Part shown: piece by piece, positions 11,890 through 24,722 of the stretch
How positions within the stretch are numbered: position 1 is the stretch's first letter
Layout: each line of letters opens with the position of its first letter
NCBI GenBank assembly: GCA_963682175.1
Contig: OY821770.1
Location: 17,328,501 to 17,392,500 of the forward strand
Source: Triglochin maritima
Taxonomy: Eukaryota; Streptophyta; Magnoliopsida; Alismatales; Juncaginaceae
Direction: 5' to 3'
Length of the DNA stretch: 64,000 nt
Made by a program: the position numbers and the translations under genes
The notes under the pieces: model-generated
Database searches by the model: none
The model's input: the letters and a program-made list of their open reading frames with translations, nothing else
Told to the model about the DNA's origin: nothing

Positions 11890-12917
11890 GTTTTCTCTTA
11901 GATGTGTATGACAATGGAGTGTCAGAGTTGTTGAATTGTGTCTTGGTAACATCTATTTATAAGTTCCTAAGGTGTTATAGCGGTTGTGATATAAGTGGAT
12001 GATGTTTGAGTAAAAAGCACAAAATAGAAAAGCACAGGGCACTGTTCGGGACAAGTTCTGTCGACAAAATCGGGTACAACGGTCGACCGAAGGCAGTCCA
12101 TAACTAAAGTCCAGAAAGTGCCAGAAACAAACGGTCGACCAAACAAAGGACGGTCAAACGAATAAGGTTATAACCTAAGTTCACTTAAGTAAACAGTCGA
12201 ACTAAAATGTGGGACGGTCGACCGTTCAGGGAGTTTTGGCAAGAGTAAAAATAAGTTCGGTCGACTGGGGTTTTGGGGACGGTCGACCGGAAACTTCCAG
12301 CCACTTTGGGAAGTCGGAGAAATCAACAATCGGTTGGCCGGGGTATAAGGAGTGGTTGACCGGTGACCAAAGTATTTTGGGGGTTTGGGAAATCCGACCG
12401 TTGTATAAGACAACAAGTCTAACGGTCAAATAACACGTGTAGGCGGTCGGCCGAAAAGTTCAAAACGGTCGACCCGTTGAGCTGGGTAAATCACTATTGG
12501 CTAACTGATCATTCGGTCGAACGCAGAACGTTCGGTCGATCGATTTAGCACAGGCAGTGAAAGGTTAAGGTTTAGTGATTTCCGGTCTACGTTTTGGTGA
12601 CCTATTTAAGTCCAAATGATCTGAGATTTTGTGTGCGACTTATATAAGGAACCTAGTGTGTGTGAGTAGATATTTACTCTAATATGCTCAAGTACACAAA
12701 GTTCCTAAGACTCAAAAGAAATACACAATTACATGTCTTCAATAAGCTTGATTACATGTCTTGACTTGAATTTTTTCCTCCTGGAGTCTTGATCACTTGT
12801 AGAAGTTAGCACAAGGCAATATATGTTATGCATAATGTGTGCTACTCTACTTTGGATTGTGATTAAGATTAGGTTGATGAAATCATCAAAACATGGATTA
12901 AGACCTAAAAGCCAACA
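11890..12917 (-). mobile_element. Truncated LTR of a SIRE-like copia family
   Basis: The right end reads GACCTAAAAGCCAACA, matching the end of the element C LTR at 30737. Upstream, the phrases about ACATGTCTT and GATTAAGATTAG also align with 30480-30700. The left part is missing. Exact palindromes start at 12080, 12215 and 12280, with degenerate copies to 12545. Confidence 0.65.
12066..12545. repeat. Palindrome cluster in the truncated copia LTR
   Basis: Exact copies at 12080, 12215 and 12280; a CGGTCGACTG variant at 12258 is 22 bp before 12280. Degenerate copies continue to 12545. Confidence 0.85.
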
Positions 12918-13164
12918 ATTTCAACCCGACCCGAAACCCTACCCAACCCGACAAGCTCGGGTCGGTTTTCAGGTTCAACCTGACCTGTGTGCACCCTTAT
13001 CTGTTATTACAACAAAAGTCACGTACTCCAATCTAGCTCAAGAGCTCCCCGTTTTCAGGTCTCGCGGCCCTCCATCTTGTGCATTCAACTTAGCGATTTG
13101 GCAATCTTAGATCTGATCAGCACCAAGATGGTTGTAGCTCATGGCATGTGCCCTGGTGGTGACT
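12918..13164. repeat. Repeat debris and first copy of a thrice-repeated segment
   Basis: 12918-13010 contains CCCGACCCGAAA and GGGTCGG stretches resembling hAT-type subterminal sequence. From about 13000 to 13164 the sequence matches 25145-25177 plus 25923-26020, and then 31411-31470. Read on the plus strand it gives a protein-like phrase (ELPVFRSRGPP). This copy shows the site before the insertions that split the other copies. The source gene is not recognised. Confidence 0.55.
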
Positions 13165-13430
13165 AGTGGGAATGGAGTGCTACTGTGTTAGTAGATTTTG
13201 ATGGTCTAGTTGCATTGGTGTTGGACTATTGAACAATGTTTAGGCATATGTAATATTCAATTGGAAATCCAATCTTGAGTTATAAAGTTGTAACATGAGA
13301 TTCTTTCCTTCACTTTAGTCCCACATTGGGGAATTTGTCAAGAAATGTTTATATATCTATGTTTCCCAAACACATTTGAGGGGTAAAGAGAGTGCAATGA
13401 GTAATTGGAGCATATAGATTGAACGAAAAG
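13165..13430 (+). repeat. Left arm of a ~250-bp inverted repeat
   Basis: The sequence matches the reverse complement of about 22560-22800, with shared phrases such as CTAGTTGCATTGGTGTTGGA and CACATTTGAGGGGTA. Before the gypsy D insertion the two arms were about 0.9 kb apart. They may be long terminal inverted repeats of an old DNA element or an inverted duplication. Confidence 0.7.
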
Positions 13431-14255
13431 GGAGTAAAGAGAAAAACTATTTAGCTAATATTAACAATAGAAACTAAGTACATACAACATGAGACTCTCC
13501 CCGTAGAAAAAAAAACAAAAACAAAACTAAAGGATGAGGACTTTGATTAGAAACTACAATGTTTTATATAGAATTCAGTTGTCTTTCATGCGCCATTTGA
13601 CCCCTGCAACGTCGATATTTGAAATATCACATGAGACAAGGAATTGTGGCCCTTTTCAACTATCTATCTTTCAAATGTCGCTTGTATCACTTGATTTGGA
13701 TATCAGAAGGGTTGTGCAGTTGGAAATGAAGGGAAATGAACGGAATAGGAAATTATTTTCCGTTTGACTGCGGAACGAGGAGGTGTTTGTGCCTTTTCGA
13801 AAACCTCCACCCAATTCTTTTTGTTTCTAAAGTATAAAATGTGATTTCTCCCCTCAATTCCCACCCTGACCCCTCTGACTCTAAAGGAAACCATGATCCC
13901 CTTCCAACCCGAAACCCTTCCCTCCTCGACCATGACCCCGACGACCTCACCTTTGGCGATCACGATGTCGACGACCTCTCCTCTGGCGACCACGACCCCG
14001 ACGACGATGTCCTCATCTTGTCTCTAGTTTGTCCTTGTTCTATTGGTCGAAAACTTCTTTTCGGGGTTCGTGTTCTTCTCTGCTACTTTAGGTTTAACTA
14101 GCTCCATCTAGGGTTTGCTCTTTTGGGTTTTTTTGTTGTTGTGGGTTTTGCATTGTGATTTGTGCCTAGGGTTTTTTGTTGCCTTGGATTTTGATTTTTC
14201 GTCCAGACATTTTTTGTTTTAAATGCATTTCTATTTGTGTTGTTTGGGAATGTGG
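13431..14255. other. Spacer inside the inverted repeat, target of gypsy D
   Basis: No gene is supported. A GC-richer stretch at 13850-14010 has an open plus-strand frame rich in Asp, Pro and His (repeats of the HDPDD type). It has no homology I recognise and is probably not a gene. The gypsy D target duplication TGTGG sits at 14251-14255. Confidence 0.5.
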
Positions 14256-15937
14256 TGTAACGTACCCGAAAACAGCGGAAAATTTAAGCAATAATAAAGA
14301 CCGTCAACGGTCAACACTGGGCACGTCACGGGAAACAAACCAACATATATAATATAAATATGATCCACGTGGAAGTCAAATATACAAACTGACTGTGATT
14401 ACGACAAAAGCTATACAATATGGAATCACCTCAAAAGGAAGAGACTGACAACTACAGGATCTGATCTCGGGGGCACCGTCCTCGGTCACCACCTCAAACT
14501 CTAACCCTGCTCGCTACCTGAAATGCAAACAACAAACATGCCTGAGTTCCCTGCAGGAACCCCGTATACCAAATAGCGAGTCAGCCCGCCGAATACACAA
14601 CTCGGGTCAGACGACAGCCACTGCTCCCCCAAGAGTCGCCTAGCGCGCACCCTGCCGGAACATCCTCGGCCTACCGCTAAACCCTCGCAAACTGCCCAAG
14701 GTTTACGGTACACATCCCTCACACCCCGCTCGGTAAGAGAGGAAAAAGTACAACAATAATACGCCTTCGTCGAAGGTGAAATCCGTAGCTCTCAAAGCCG
14801 GTAATCAACCGTCGCCTCGGAGCCGGTAGTCGACCTGACATCGACGGATCGCGTGTGGATAAATCCACCAACCTGCGGCAGATCGGTCGACCGCTACAAG
14901 CACACCGGTCGACCAGTCCCCCACACAGTACACAGTACTGTACAAACAAGTCTACCGGTCGAACCACGCCAACCGAATTACCGACCAATCGGTCGAACAA
15001 AAGTCATCTAGCGGTCGACCGTTTGGAAGGTCTACGCTATACAATTTTATATAAAATATATATCCGACCGGTCGAACCAAGGGGCCGTTCGACCGATAAC
15101 AGGGATTTCAATATTTTGCCCAAGTCTCGTTCGGTCGACCGGAACACAGTTCGACCGAATCAACACAAGCACTCTACCGCTTAATTAAATGCTCAGTCGG
15201 TCGACCGAGAATTGAAGAGCGGTCGACCGTTTTGTTGGTCAAAGCTCCCAACCGACTTAGCATCGAATGGATCGGTCGAACAAGGTAAAGGACGTTCGAC
15301 CGTTTAATAAGTCAAAATCCCCAACCGACCCATTCTCATCGTTATTCGGTCGACCGGCTAAGTGGTCCCGTTCGACCGATAACAGCATATCCCTTTTTTC
15401 CCGCATGAATTTGGCATAACGGTCGACCGTCCATAGACATCGTTCGACCGTTTGCGGGTAAACATCAATATAATAATAGGATCGGTCGACTGCCCACAGG
15501 CACCGGTCGACCGATCGTCGTCTTCAACCTCTGAATTGGTTGAATTCCGACGGGGAATTCGACACCAACGTCGATCCCCAACACTCACAAGGCACAAGTG
15601 AGTTATATTGAAGATTTGGCATACCTTTTTGACGGTTGAAGAAGCCTCCCTAGCTTTGGCAACCTCAACCCAACACTTGACCTTCTTCTCCTCTTCTTCT
15701 TCTCTCCTTCTTCTTCTTCACCAATTTCGCCTCTCACACACTCTCTGAACTGAACACAAGTGAAGAAACGTTTTAATTAACCCTACACCTCTATTTATAG
15801 TAACATCCAAGCTTATCTTCAATCCACCTCTTAAACTTCAAATCAAAACAAGCCACCTCATCCTTCACTAATCAAGGTTTAATTAGGTTAATTGGTTTAG
15901 TTTAGTTTAATCAGGGTGCTTAGATTAAGTTATTACA
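14256..15937 (-). mobile_element. 3' LTR of gypsy element D
   Basis: The LTR has TG...CA ends (TGTAACGTACCC to AGTTATTACA) and is 1682 bp long. It is nearly identical to the 1907-bp LTR at 20553-22459; I saw only about five to seven substitutions plus small indels. It lacks 225 bp that the other LTR has at about 20872-21096. Exact palindromes start at 14884, 15012, 15132, 15198, 15220, 15347, 15420 and 15504. Confidence 0.95.
14884..15513. repeat. CGGTCGACCG palindrome cluster in gypsy D 3' LTR
   Basis: Eight exact palindromes in 630 bp, plus variants such as CGGTCGACTG at 15483, 21 bp before an exact copy. The equivalent cluster in the 5' LTR (21397-22032) has nine. Confidence 0.95.
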
Positions 15938-15956
15938 ATCTACCCTCCTTAAAAGA
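15938..15956 (-). other. Polypurine tract of gypsy D
   Basis: The minus strand reads AAGGAGGGTAGAT immediately before the 3' LTR. This is the expected primer for plus-strand DNA synthesis in a gypsy element. Confidence 0.8.
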
Positions 15957-15986
15957 ATTTCGTCCGCGAAATTCGAAACAACTGAC

Positions 15987-18900
15987 TTACCGAAATAACT
16001 CTGGATATTGCTTCCTGACATCCTCCTCAATCTCCCAGGTAGCCTCTCTGTCAGTGTGATGCTGCCACCTGACCTTCACCATCGGAATCGCTCTCCTCCT
16101 GAGCTGATGTACCATCTGATCCACAATCTCAACTGGTCTCTCATCTAATGACAAATCCTGCTGGATCTCCGGTACTGATATCTCTATCACATGAGCTGGA
16201 TCGGCCACGTACTTCCTCAACATAGAAACATGGAAGACGTTGTGAAGTCCTGCAAACTGTGGTGGTAGTGCAATCCTATATGCCACCTCACCGACCCGAT
16301 CCAATATCTCAAAAGGTCCGACATACCTCGGACTCAGCTTCCCCTTCTTCCCGAATCTCATCACCCCTCTGGAAGGCGAGATCTTCAGGAAGACATGATC
16401 TCCTACATCAAAAGTCAGCTCACGTCTCCGCGTATCAGCATAACTCTTCTGCCTGCTCTGCGCCGTAGCTAGTCGTCTCCGAATCACGTCGACCTTTTCT
16501 GAATACAACTGAATAATGTCAGGTCCAACTAGCTGTCTCTCGCCCACATCACTCCAGCATACCGGCGATCTACACGGTCTCCCGTATAATGCCTCATAGG
16601 GTGCCATCCCAATACTCGAGTGGTAGCTGTTGTTGTAGGCGAACTCGATCAACGGCAAATGCTCATCCCAATGCCCTGCCCAGTCAAGTGTACACGCTCT
16701 CAGCATGTCCTCCAAAGTCTGTATCGTCCGCTCTGACTGGCCATCTGTCTGTGGGTGGAAAGTTGTGCTAAACTTCAGACGTGTCCCCAGTGCTCTGTGT
16801 AGACTCTCCCAAAATCTCGAAGTGAATCTGGGATCTCTGTCTGAAATAATACTGACCGGCACGCCATGAAGTCTGACAATCTCCTCAATATATAACTTAG
16901 CTAGACCCTCCAGAGCAAGAGTGGTCTTAATAGCTAAGAAATGCGCCAACTTGGTCAGTCGATCGACTATCACCCAAATCGCATCGTGGAATCTCCGTGT
17001 CTTCGGTAGCCCCGTAACAAAATCCATCGTCACGTGCTCCCACTTCCACTCGGGCAACTCAATCCTCTGCATCTGCCCTGCTGGTCTCTGGTGCTCGATC
17101 TTCACCTGCTGACAGACCAAACACCTCGACACGAAGTCTGCAACGTCCTTCTTCATACCTCGCCACCAGAATTTCCGCTGCAGGTCTTTGTACATCTTGG
17201 TGCTCCCTGGATGAATGGAATATCTCGATCTGTGTGCCTCCTCCATGATATCATGTCTCAGGTCCTCTGTCTTCGGCACCCAGATACGGTCTCTGAATCT
17301 CAGACCTCCATCCACTCCAACTCTGAAGTCTGACCCATCTCTGGTAGCTAACTGTAACAAACTGCTCAACTCCTCATCTGTAGTCTGAGCATGAATCACT
17401 GCTGATACTGTCTGAGGCTCTACTCTCAATCCGGCAATCACTGCGCCCTCAGAGCTATCAGCAAATGGCCTCCACTCTGCCAAGGACTCTAGCAGTCTCC
17501 ACTCCTGAATACATAGGCCTGCTACTGATACCTCCACCTTCCGGCTCAAAGCGTCTGCAACCGTGTTCGCCTTCCCCGGATGGTAAGAGATAGTGAAGTC
17601 ATAGTCCTTAATGAACTCAAGCCATCTGCGCTGCCTCATATTCAGCTCCTTCTGCGAGAACAGGTACTTCAGACTCTGATGATCTGTAAACACCTCGAAC
17701 TGCTCGCCATAAAGATAGTGTCTCCAGGTCTTCAGTGCGTGAACCACTGCTGCTAACTCCAAATCATGTGTCGGGTAATTTCTCTCATGGACCTTCAGCT
17801 GTCTGGATGCGTATGCGATCACCCTCCCGTGCTGCATAAGTACACATCCTAAGCCAACACCTGAAGCGTCGCTATAAATCACGAATCCACCCGTGCCACT
17901 CGGCAATGATAAAACTGGTGCTGTGGTCAACAATCTCTTCAGCTCCTGAAAGCTATCCTTGCACTTCTGCGACCAAACAAAAGTGACTCCCTTCTGCGTC
18001 AGAGCCGTCAGTGGTGCTGCCAATCTCGAGAAGTCTTTGATGAAGCGACGGTAATAACCCGCCAGTCCAACAAAGCTCGTAATCTCCGTCACGCTCGTAG
18101 GGGTCCTCCACTGTGTCACTGCCTCTACCTTCGCCGGATCCACTGATATCCCCTCTGCCGATACAATGTGTCCGAGGAATGCCACTCTGTCCAACCAAAA
18201 CTCGCACTTTGAGAACTTAGCATATAACTGCTGAGCCCTCAATATGCTGAGTACAATCCTCAGATGCTCTCTGTGCTGCTCCACATCTGGTGAATAGATC
18301 AAAATGTCATCCACGAAGACAATCACAAATATATCAATATACTGCCTGAACGTCCGGTGCATCAGATCCATGAACGCTGCCGGAGCATTCGTCAATCCAA
18401 ATGGCATCACCAAGAACTCATAGTGTCCATATCTCGTCCTGAAGGCTGTCTTCTGGATGTCCTCATCTCGGATCCTCAACTGGTGATATCCTGAACGCAG
18501 GTCAATCTTCGAGAAAACCTTCGCTGACTGCAGCTGGTCAAAGAGATCCTCAATCCTAGGTAAGGGATACCTATTCTTCACCGTCACCTGGTTCAGCATC
18601 CTGTAGTCTATGCACATCCTCAAGGATCCGTCCTTCTTCTTCACAAACAAAACTGGTGCACCCCAAGGCGAGACGCTCGGTCTGATAAATCCAGAGTCCA
18701 TCAACTCCTGCAACTGCTTCTTCAACTCTGTCAACTCAGCAGGTGCCATCCGGTATGGAGCCTTTGACTGTGGTGTAGTGTCGGCTACCAACTCAATGCC
18801 GAACTCCAACTCCCGGTGTGGTGGTAAACCTGGAATCTCCGCTGGAAAAACATCCGCGAACTCCTGCACCACCTCAATGTCCTCTAGCCTCTGGGACTCT

Positions 18901-20456
18901 GCCTCCGCAACCACAAGTGTCGCCAGAAAAGCTGCACACCCCTGTTGTAACAGTCTCTGAGCTCTCACAGCAGATACAATAATGCGACCCCCTCTGCTTC
19001 TGATCCCTCTAATCAGAATATCAGGCAAACCCTTCCTCGGGATCAAAATCTTCTTCTCACGGCACAAGACTCGAACATCATATTGGGACAGCCAATCCAT
19101 CCCAAGTATGACATCAAAGTCCTCCATCGGTAGCAAGACCAGGTCTGCCGAAAACTCCTGATCTCCCGAAACAACCGTGGCGCCAGGGACAAATCTCCCC
19201 ACAGTGCCCACCAGACCCAGGGGTGTGCTGACCTCCAACGTGGCAGTCAACATCGCAAGGGTACAGCCCAACACTCCCGCAAATCGCTCTGAGATGAACG
19301 AGTGTGTCGCGCCACAATCAAATAACACCCTAGCTACTGAACCTGCGACAAGAAGTGTACCTTCCACGACAGCGCCTCCATCCCGAGCCTCCTCTGCTTG
19401 GATGGTGAAAACTCTGCCAGTGCGCTGCCCCTGCTGTGGTCTGAAAGGTGGTCTACCTCCGCCTCCTCCTCTGCCTGGTGCGGTTAAACCCGGTGGTCTG
19501 CTCGGCCCAGTTCCTCGGCTCGGACAGCTCCTGATAAAGTGACCCATCTGGCCACAACCATGACATGCTCCGGGGGTGAAGCACGGCCCGGAGTGAAACC
19601 TCCCACAAGTACCACAAGGCTCAGGTCGTGGTACTGCAACTCCTGCTCCCTCGAATCGGGGCCTCTTGCCCGGATTCCCTCCAGTCTGACCTCCTGGCCT
19701 CCCAGAGAATCTACCTGATGGCCTCCTCTCATCCTGGTAGTTCTCCCTGTAGTCACGATCAAGAACAGAGGCACTCTTCACTGCATCGGCCAACGTGCTC
19801 GGCATGTGTGTCAGCACCTTCGTCCTCAACTGCTTCTGGAGCCCCCGGACGAACTTCCCAGCCCTCTGCTCCTGTGTGACATACATCTCGGGACAGTAAC
19901 GCTCAAGGGCGTTGAACTTCCCGATGTAGCCTGCCAAGGTCATGTCTCCCTGCTGAAGACTCAGAAACTCCTCCCTCTTCGCATCCTGGACATGCTGCGG
20001 AAAATACTGCTCGTTGAACTCGCCAACGAACTCCTCCCAGGCTCTATCATCTCTGTCCGCAAACACCACTGCAGATGTGGACCTCCACCAGTTGGACGCA
20101 GCACCGCCCAAAACATATGTAGCCAGGCCCACTCTCGCCTCTGGAGGACAACCAATAGCACTGAAGATCTTCTGCATCGTGAAGATCCACTCCTCTGCAG
20201 CCTCTGCGTCGTACTGCCCCAGAAAGGTAGGCGGATGCTGGCGCATAAACCGGTCATGCATAGCGCCAGTCCCCGTCTGCCCAGTCTGTGCCGTCTGCTG
20301 CTGTAGCATCTCTGTCAGACGTCCGACCGTATCGAACAACGTCCGACGCTCATCCTCCCAAGCCTCATCCCTCGCAGTCTCACTCTCACCGCGAGTATGG
20401 GCAACCGCCTTCCCCCGTCTAGGAGGCATCTGCCAAAGGAAACAAGACAATATCAA
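15987..20456 (-). CDS. Intact Gag-Pol polyprotein of gypsy element D (chromovirus, Tekay-like)
   Basis: This single open frame of 1489 codons holds the full machinery for retrotransposition. The likely start is the second Met (MPPRRGK, codon at 20429-20427); the frame itself opens 9 codons earlier. In order it has Gag (about residues 60-235), a zinc knuckle (Cys298 to Cys311, [14 protein letters not shown]) and a protease with FDCGATHSF (Asp380). Reverse transcriptase follows with Asp652 and the FVDD box at 714-717. RNase H has Asp863, Glu900, Asp925 and Asp968. Integrase has an HHCC zinc finger (His1075, His1082, Cys1112, Cys1115) and the DDE triad Asp1145, Asp1206 and Glu1242. The C-terminal 60 residues (PVEIVDQM to TWEIEEDV) resemble a chromodomain. 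The protease triad reads Asp-Cys-Gly where Asp-Ser/Thr-Gly is usual. With near-identical LTRs, a PBS and a PPT, the copy looks potentially autonomous. The lineage call is from memory of motifs. Confidence 0.95.
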   Translation of the reverse strand: MILSCFLWQMPPRRGKAVAHTRGESETARDEAWEDERRTLFDTVGRLTEMLQQQTAQTGQTGTGAMHDRFMRQHPPTFLGQYDAEAAEEWIFTMQKIFSAIGCPPEARVGLATYVLGGAASNWWRSTSAVVFADRDDRAWEEFVGEFNEQYFPQHVQDAKREEFLSLQQGDMTLAGYIGKFNALERYCPEMYVTQEQRAGKFVRGLQKQLRTKVLTHMPSTLADAVKSASVLDRDYRENYQDERRPSGRFSGRPGGQTGGNPGKRPRFEGAGVAVPRPEPCGTCGRFHSGPCFTPGACHGCGQMGHFIRSCPSRGTGPSRPPGLTAPGRGGGGGRPPFRPQQGQRTGRVFTIQAEEARDGGAVVEGTLLVAGSVARVLFDCGATHSFISERFAGVLGCTLAMLTATLEVSTPLGLVGTVGRFVPGATVVSGDQEFSADLVLLPMEDFDVILGMDWLSQYDVRVLCREKKILIPRKGLPDILIRGIRSRGGRIIVSAVRAQRLLQQGCAAFLATLVVAEAESQRLEDIEVVQEFADVFPAEIPGLPPHRELEFGIELVADTTPQSKAPYRMAPAELTELKKQLQELMDSGFIRPSVSPWGAPVLFVKKKDGSLRMCIDYRMLNQVTVKNRYPLPRIEDLFDQLQSAKVFSKIDLRSGYHQLRIRDEDIQKTAFRTRYGHYEFLVMPFGLTNAPAAFMDLMHRTFRQYIDIFVIVFVDDILIYSPDVEQHREHLRIVLSILRAQQLYAKFSKCEFWLDRVAFLGHIVSAEGISVDPAKVEAVTQWRTPTSVTEITSFVGLAGYYRRFIKDFSRLAAPLTALTQKGVTFVWSQKCKDSFQELKRLLTTAPVLSLPSGTGGFVIYSDASGVGLGCVLMQHGRVIAYASRQLKVHERNYPTHDLELAAVVHALKTWRHYLYGEQFEVFTDHQSLKYLFSQKELNMRQRRWLEFIKDYDFTISYHPGKANTVADALSRKVEVSVAGLCIQEWRLLESLAEWRPFADSSEGAVIAGLRVEPQTVSAVIHAQTTDEELSSLLQLATRDGSDFRVGVDGGLRFRDRIWVPKTEDLRHDIMEEAHRSRYSIHPGSTKMYKDLQRKFWWRGMKKDVADFVSRCLVCQQVKIEHQRPAGQMQRIELPEWKWEHVTMDFVTGLPKTRRFHDAIWVIVDRLTKLAHFLAIKTTLALEGLAKLYIEEIVRLHGVPVSIISDRDPRFTSRFWESLHRALGTRLKFSTTFHPQTDGQSERTIQTLEDMLRACTLDWAGHWDEHLPLIEFAYNNSYHSSIGMAPYEALYGRPCRSPVCWSDVGERQLVGPDIIQLYSEKVDVIRRRLATAQSRQKSYADTRRRELTFDVGDHVFLKISPSRGVMRFGKKGKLSPRYVGPFEILDRVGEVAYRIALPPQFAGLHNVFHVSMLRKYVADPAHVIEISVPEIQQDLSLDERPVEIVDQMVHQLRRRAIPMVKVRWQHHTDREATWEIEEDVRKQYPELFR

Positions 20457-20537
20457 TATAATCTATGCATGCATGATCCTCTAGACCTAACTCCTAACTC
20501 AAAAGTGGTTTCTTTGGACAAGTACGCCGAGATCAAC

Positions 20538-20550
20538 GCTCTGATACCAA
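20538..20550 (-). other. Primer-binding site (tRNA-iMet) of gypsy D
   Basis: The minus strand reads TTGGTATCAGAGC, complementary to the 3' end of initiator tRNA-Met. It lies 2 bp from the 5' LTR edge at 20553. Confidence 0.9.
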
Positions 20551-21396
20551 ATTGTAACGTACCCGAAAACAGCGGAAAATTTAAGCAATAATAAAGACCG
20601 TCAACGGTCAACACTGGGCACATCACGGGAAACAAACCAACATATATAATATAAATATGATCCACGTGGAAGTCAAATATACAAACTGACTGTGATTACG
20701 ACAAAAGCTATACAATATGTAATCACCTCAAAAGGAAGAGACTGACAACTACAGGATCTGATCTCGGGGGCACCGTCCTCGGTCACCACCTCAAACTCTA
20801 ACCCTGCTCGCTACCTGAAATGCAAACAACAAACATGCCTGAGTTCCCTGCAGGAACCCCGTATACCAAACCTCCTAAAAAAATATAAAAAGGAATTAAA
20901 GACAATGCAATGCTATGCACATGATCATCCGCCTCGGGCCCACAATAATGCCCTCACCGCCTCCGCGGCACTGAACCACTCCTGCCACTAGGGTCAAGTC
21001 AGTCCATCGCTGCCTCACAAGGGTCAGTCGACACCACTGCTCCCAAAAAGTGCAGGAAGGAACCCCCGGTACACGCCGCACCCAAAGAGCGAGTCAGCCC
21101 GCCGAATACACAACTCGGGTCAGACGACAGCCACTGCTCCCCCAAGAGTCGCCTAGCGTGCACCCTGCCGGAACATCCTCGGCCTACCGCTAAACCCTCG
21201 CAAACTGCCCAAGGTTTACGGTACACATCCCTCACACCCCGCTCGGTAAGAGAGGAAAAAGTACAACAATAATACGCCTTCGTCGAAGGTGAAATCCGTA
21301 GCTCTCAAAGCCGGTAATCAACCGTCGCCTCGGAGCCGGTAGTCGACCTGACATCGACGGATCGCGTGTGGATAAATCCACCAACCTGCGGCAGAT

Positions 21397-22032
21397 CGGT
21401 CGACCGCTACAAGCACACCGGTCGACCGGTCCCCCACACAGTACACAGTACTGTACAAACAAGTCTACCGGTCGAACCACGCCAACCGAATTACCGACCA
21501 ATCGGTCGAACAAAAGTCATCTAGCGGTCGACCGTTTGGAAGGTCTACGCTATACAATTTTATATAAAATATATATCCGACCGGTCGAACCAAGGGGCCG
21601 TTCGACCGATAACAGGGATTTCAATATTTTGCCCAAGTCTCGTTCGGTCGACCGGAACTGAAATACAGTTCGACCGAATCAACACAAGCACTCTACCGCT
21701 TAATTAAATGCTCAGTCGGTCGACCGAGAATTGAAGAGCGGTCGACCGTTTTGTTGGTCAAAGCTCCCAACCGACTTAGCATCGAATGGATCGGTCGAAC
21801 AAGGTAAAGGACGTTCGACCGTTTAATAAGTCAAAATCCCCAACCGACCCATTCTCATCGTTATTCGGTCGACCGGCTAAGTGGTCCCGTTCGACCGATA
21901 ACAGCATATCCCCTTTTTCCCGCATGAATTTGGCATAACGGTCGACCGTCCATAGACATCGTTCGACCGTTTGCGGGTAAACATCAATATAATAATAGGA
22001 TCGGTCGACTGCCCACAGGCACCGGTCGACCG
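21397..22032. repeat. CGGTCGACCG palindrome cluster in gypsy D 5' LTR
   Basis: Nine exact palindromes. Pairs at 21397/21419 and 21717/21739 are exactly 22 bp apart. Confidence 0.95.
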
Positions 22033-22309
22033 ATCGTCGTCTTCAACCTCTGAATTGGTTGAATTCCGACGGGGAATTCGACACCAACGTCGATCCCCAA
22101 CACTCACAAGGCACAAGTGAGTTATATTGAAGATTTGGCATACCTTTTTGACGGTTGAAGAAGCCTCCCTAGCTTTGGCAACCTCAACCCAACACTTGAC
22201 CTTCTTCTCCTCTTCTTCTTCTTCTCTCCTTCTTCTTCTTCACCAATTTCGCCTCTCACACACTCTCTGAACTGAACACAAGTGAAGAAACGTTTTAATT
22301 AACCCTACA

Positions 22310-22323
22310 CCTCTATTTATAGT
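22310..22323 (-). promoter_or_regulatory. TATA box of gypsy D 5' LTR
   Basis: The minus strand reads CTATAAATAGAGG in the 5' LTR upstream of the leader. This is a good plant TATA box for transcription of the element. The same box is present in the other LTR near 15788-15801. Confidence 0.6.
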
Positions 22324-22464
22324 AACATCCAAGCTTATCTTCAATCCACCTCTTAAACTTCAAATCAAAACAAGCCACCTCATCCTTCACTAATCAAGGT
22401 TTAATTAGGTTAATTGGTTTAGTTTAGTTTAATCAGGGTGCTTAGATTAAGTTATTACATGTGG

Positions 22465-22559
22465 TGTCTGGAGGTTATGTTAGTTGTCGTTGATTTGTGT
22501 TGATTTCTCGTCGAGTTGATTCGATTTGCTGCATTGCATTCGATTTGTGTGATCAGGTG
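22465..22559. other. Host sequence right of the gypsy D target site
   Basis: This short stretch continues the interrupted spacer of 13431-14255 and joins the right inverted-repeat arm. No gene is seen. Confidence 0.5.
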
Positions 22560-22800
22560 GACGTGTGTATGCTCCAATTACTCCTCTCACTCTCTACCCC
22601 TCAAATGTGTTTGGAAACCCAGATATATAAACATTTCTTCACTTCTCAAATTTCCTAACGTGGGACTAAGGTGAAGGAAAGAATCACATATTCCAACTTT
22701 ATAACTCAAGATTGGATTTTCAAATTGAATATTACATAGGCCTAAACTATTCAGTAGTCCAACACCAATGCAACTAGAGCATCAAAATCCAATAACACAA
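22560..22800 (-). repeat. Right arm of the ~250-bp inverted repeat
   Basis: The reverse complement of this segment aligns with about 13170-13430, with scattered mismatches (roughly one in ten by eye). It places gypsy D inside the inverted-repeat unit. Confidence 0.7.
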
Positions 22801-24148
22801 TTGTCACTCCGTTATATTTCTCGTATGCTTTCAATTTTTTTGGGAGTATCTTATAATGCTTTTGACCCAAAAAAATGATTTAGAAATAGGATTTATTTTT
22901 TGATTCTGACAGTTACAAATTTAGACATTGTGACCATTCTATCTTAGGAGAAAGCAACTATCATCGTAACAGTACATGATATTTTCTTAAAAAAGAATAT
23001 GCATCGACAAATCTAAGAGGTGTCTTCTTATCCCAACCATTTGTCTGATTTTCGTTTTTTGTCATCATTGTGATGTTCATTTACTTTATATGGATTTTTA
23101 ATCGACATATATTCCCACTGTTACGTTAGCTCGAACCATTTATCGATTAAAGTTGTGTAAATGAATTGAGTTATTAGATTGAGTATTAGACTAAGAAATC
23201 ATCATCAAAATGACGGATAAATTAAGACTATAAAGCTACGCCTACATGTATTATGTTTGTGGAACCATGATGTTAATATAATTTCTTATGAGTTTATTAC
23301 TAAGTGAAATATTCAAGTATCAAATGTCCTATCGAAATATGGGACCTCTCTATCGTTTTTTGAACACGGAAAAATCTACCAAAAATGGTTTAAAATTTGT
23401 GCAAAATTACAGAGTAGAATCTCATTATCATCCGTTTCATCACGAAGGAAGTGAAAATGGAACCTGTTGAACGGACAAGCACTGGGGCACACGGGTAATC
23501 TTTCCCAGAATGCAACAATCACGACTTGACCTACGGATAATCTGTCCGGCGCGTCAAATGCTAACATCATGGCATTATCACAAGTGTTGCATAACAATCA
23601 CCAGTGTATTTATCCAGTTCAATGATTATCACTAAGGGATTTTTGTGGGGGAAAAAATAGTGTCTTAACATTAATTATGTAATTCCGCCAATTGGGTTCC
23701 CAACATTCCGTCGATTGGGTTCAAAATGATAGATAATGAACTGAAGTTTAAAATTTGACATACATGAGATAACAAACTTGACATTTATAGATAATATTTG
23801 GAAAGACTTAAATGGCACACGAGTTGCTTCACGATAACATACTGTGGAAACAATGGTTTCGAGGAACAGATATTCAGAACAGTGATTCTCACGTTTAAAC
23901 ATTCAACACATAGGTAGACAACAAAACTGCGACTGCCAGAAAAACCATAATCTTCCCGAATCACCATAAATTCAAGCAAATTTAAGAACTTAATTTACAG
24001 CCAGATAAGCAAACCATAGAAATTAACGTTCATGTTCAGTTGCCCACTATAAACATAATTCACCAAAACAATCCATTATAAAAATTCTTCATACCCGGAC
24101 CATATATCGTACAATGTAGATCATTAAAAACTAAAGCACCAATACAAT
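22801..24148. other. Intergenic DNA downstream of histone H3.3
   Basis: AT-rich sequence with short unconvincing open frames only. The right end (about 23950-24148) must include the 3' untranslated region of the minus-strand H3.3 gene. I found no RNA gene or transposon ends. Confidence 0.4.

Positions 24149-24722
<574 letters not shown>

Larger units (their letters stand above)
20553..22459 (-). mobile_element. 5' LTR of gypsy element D
   Basis: This 1907-bp LTR has TG...CA ends and is followed by the target duplication TGTGG at 22460-22464, matching 14251-14255. The complete element is therefore 8204 bp (14256-22459). Compared with the other LTR it keeps a 225-bp segment bounded by CCAAA direct repeats. 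Exact palindromes start at 21397, 21419, 21525, 21645, 21717, 21739, 21866, 21939 and 22023. Confidence 0.95.

Noticed and set aside
13841..14101. Asp-rich 86-codon open frame
   Set aside because: Simple DHDPDD-type repeats, no homology recognised, no promoter or splice evidence.
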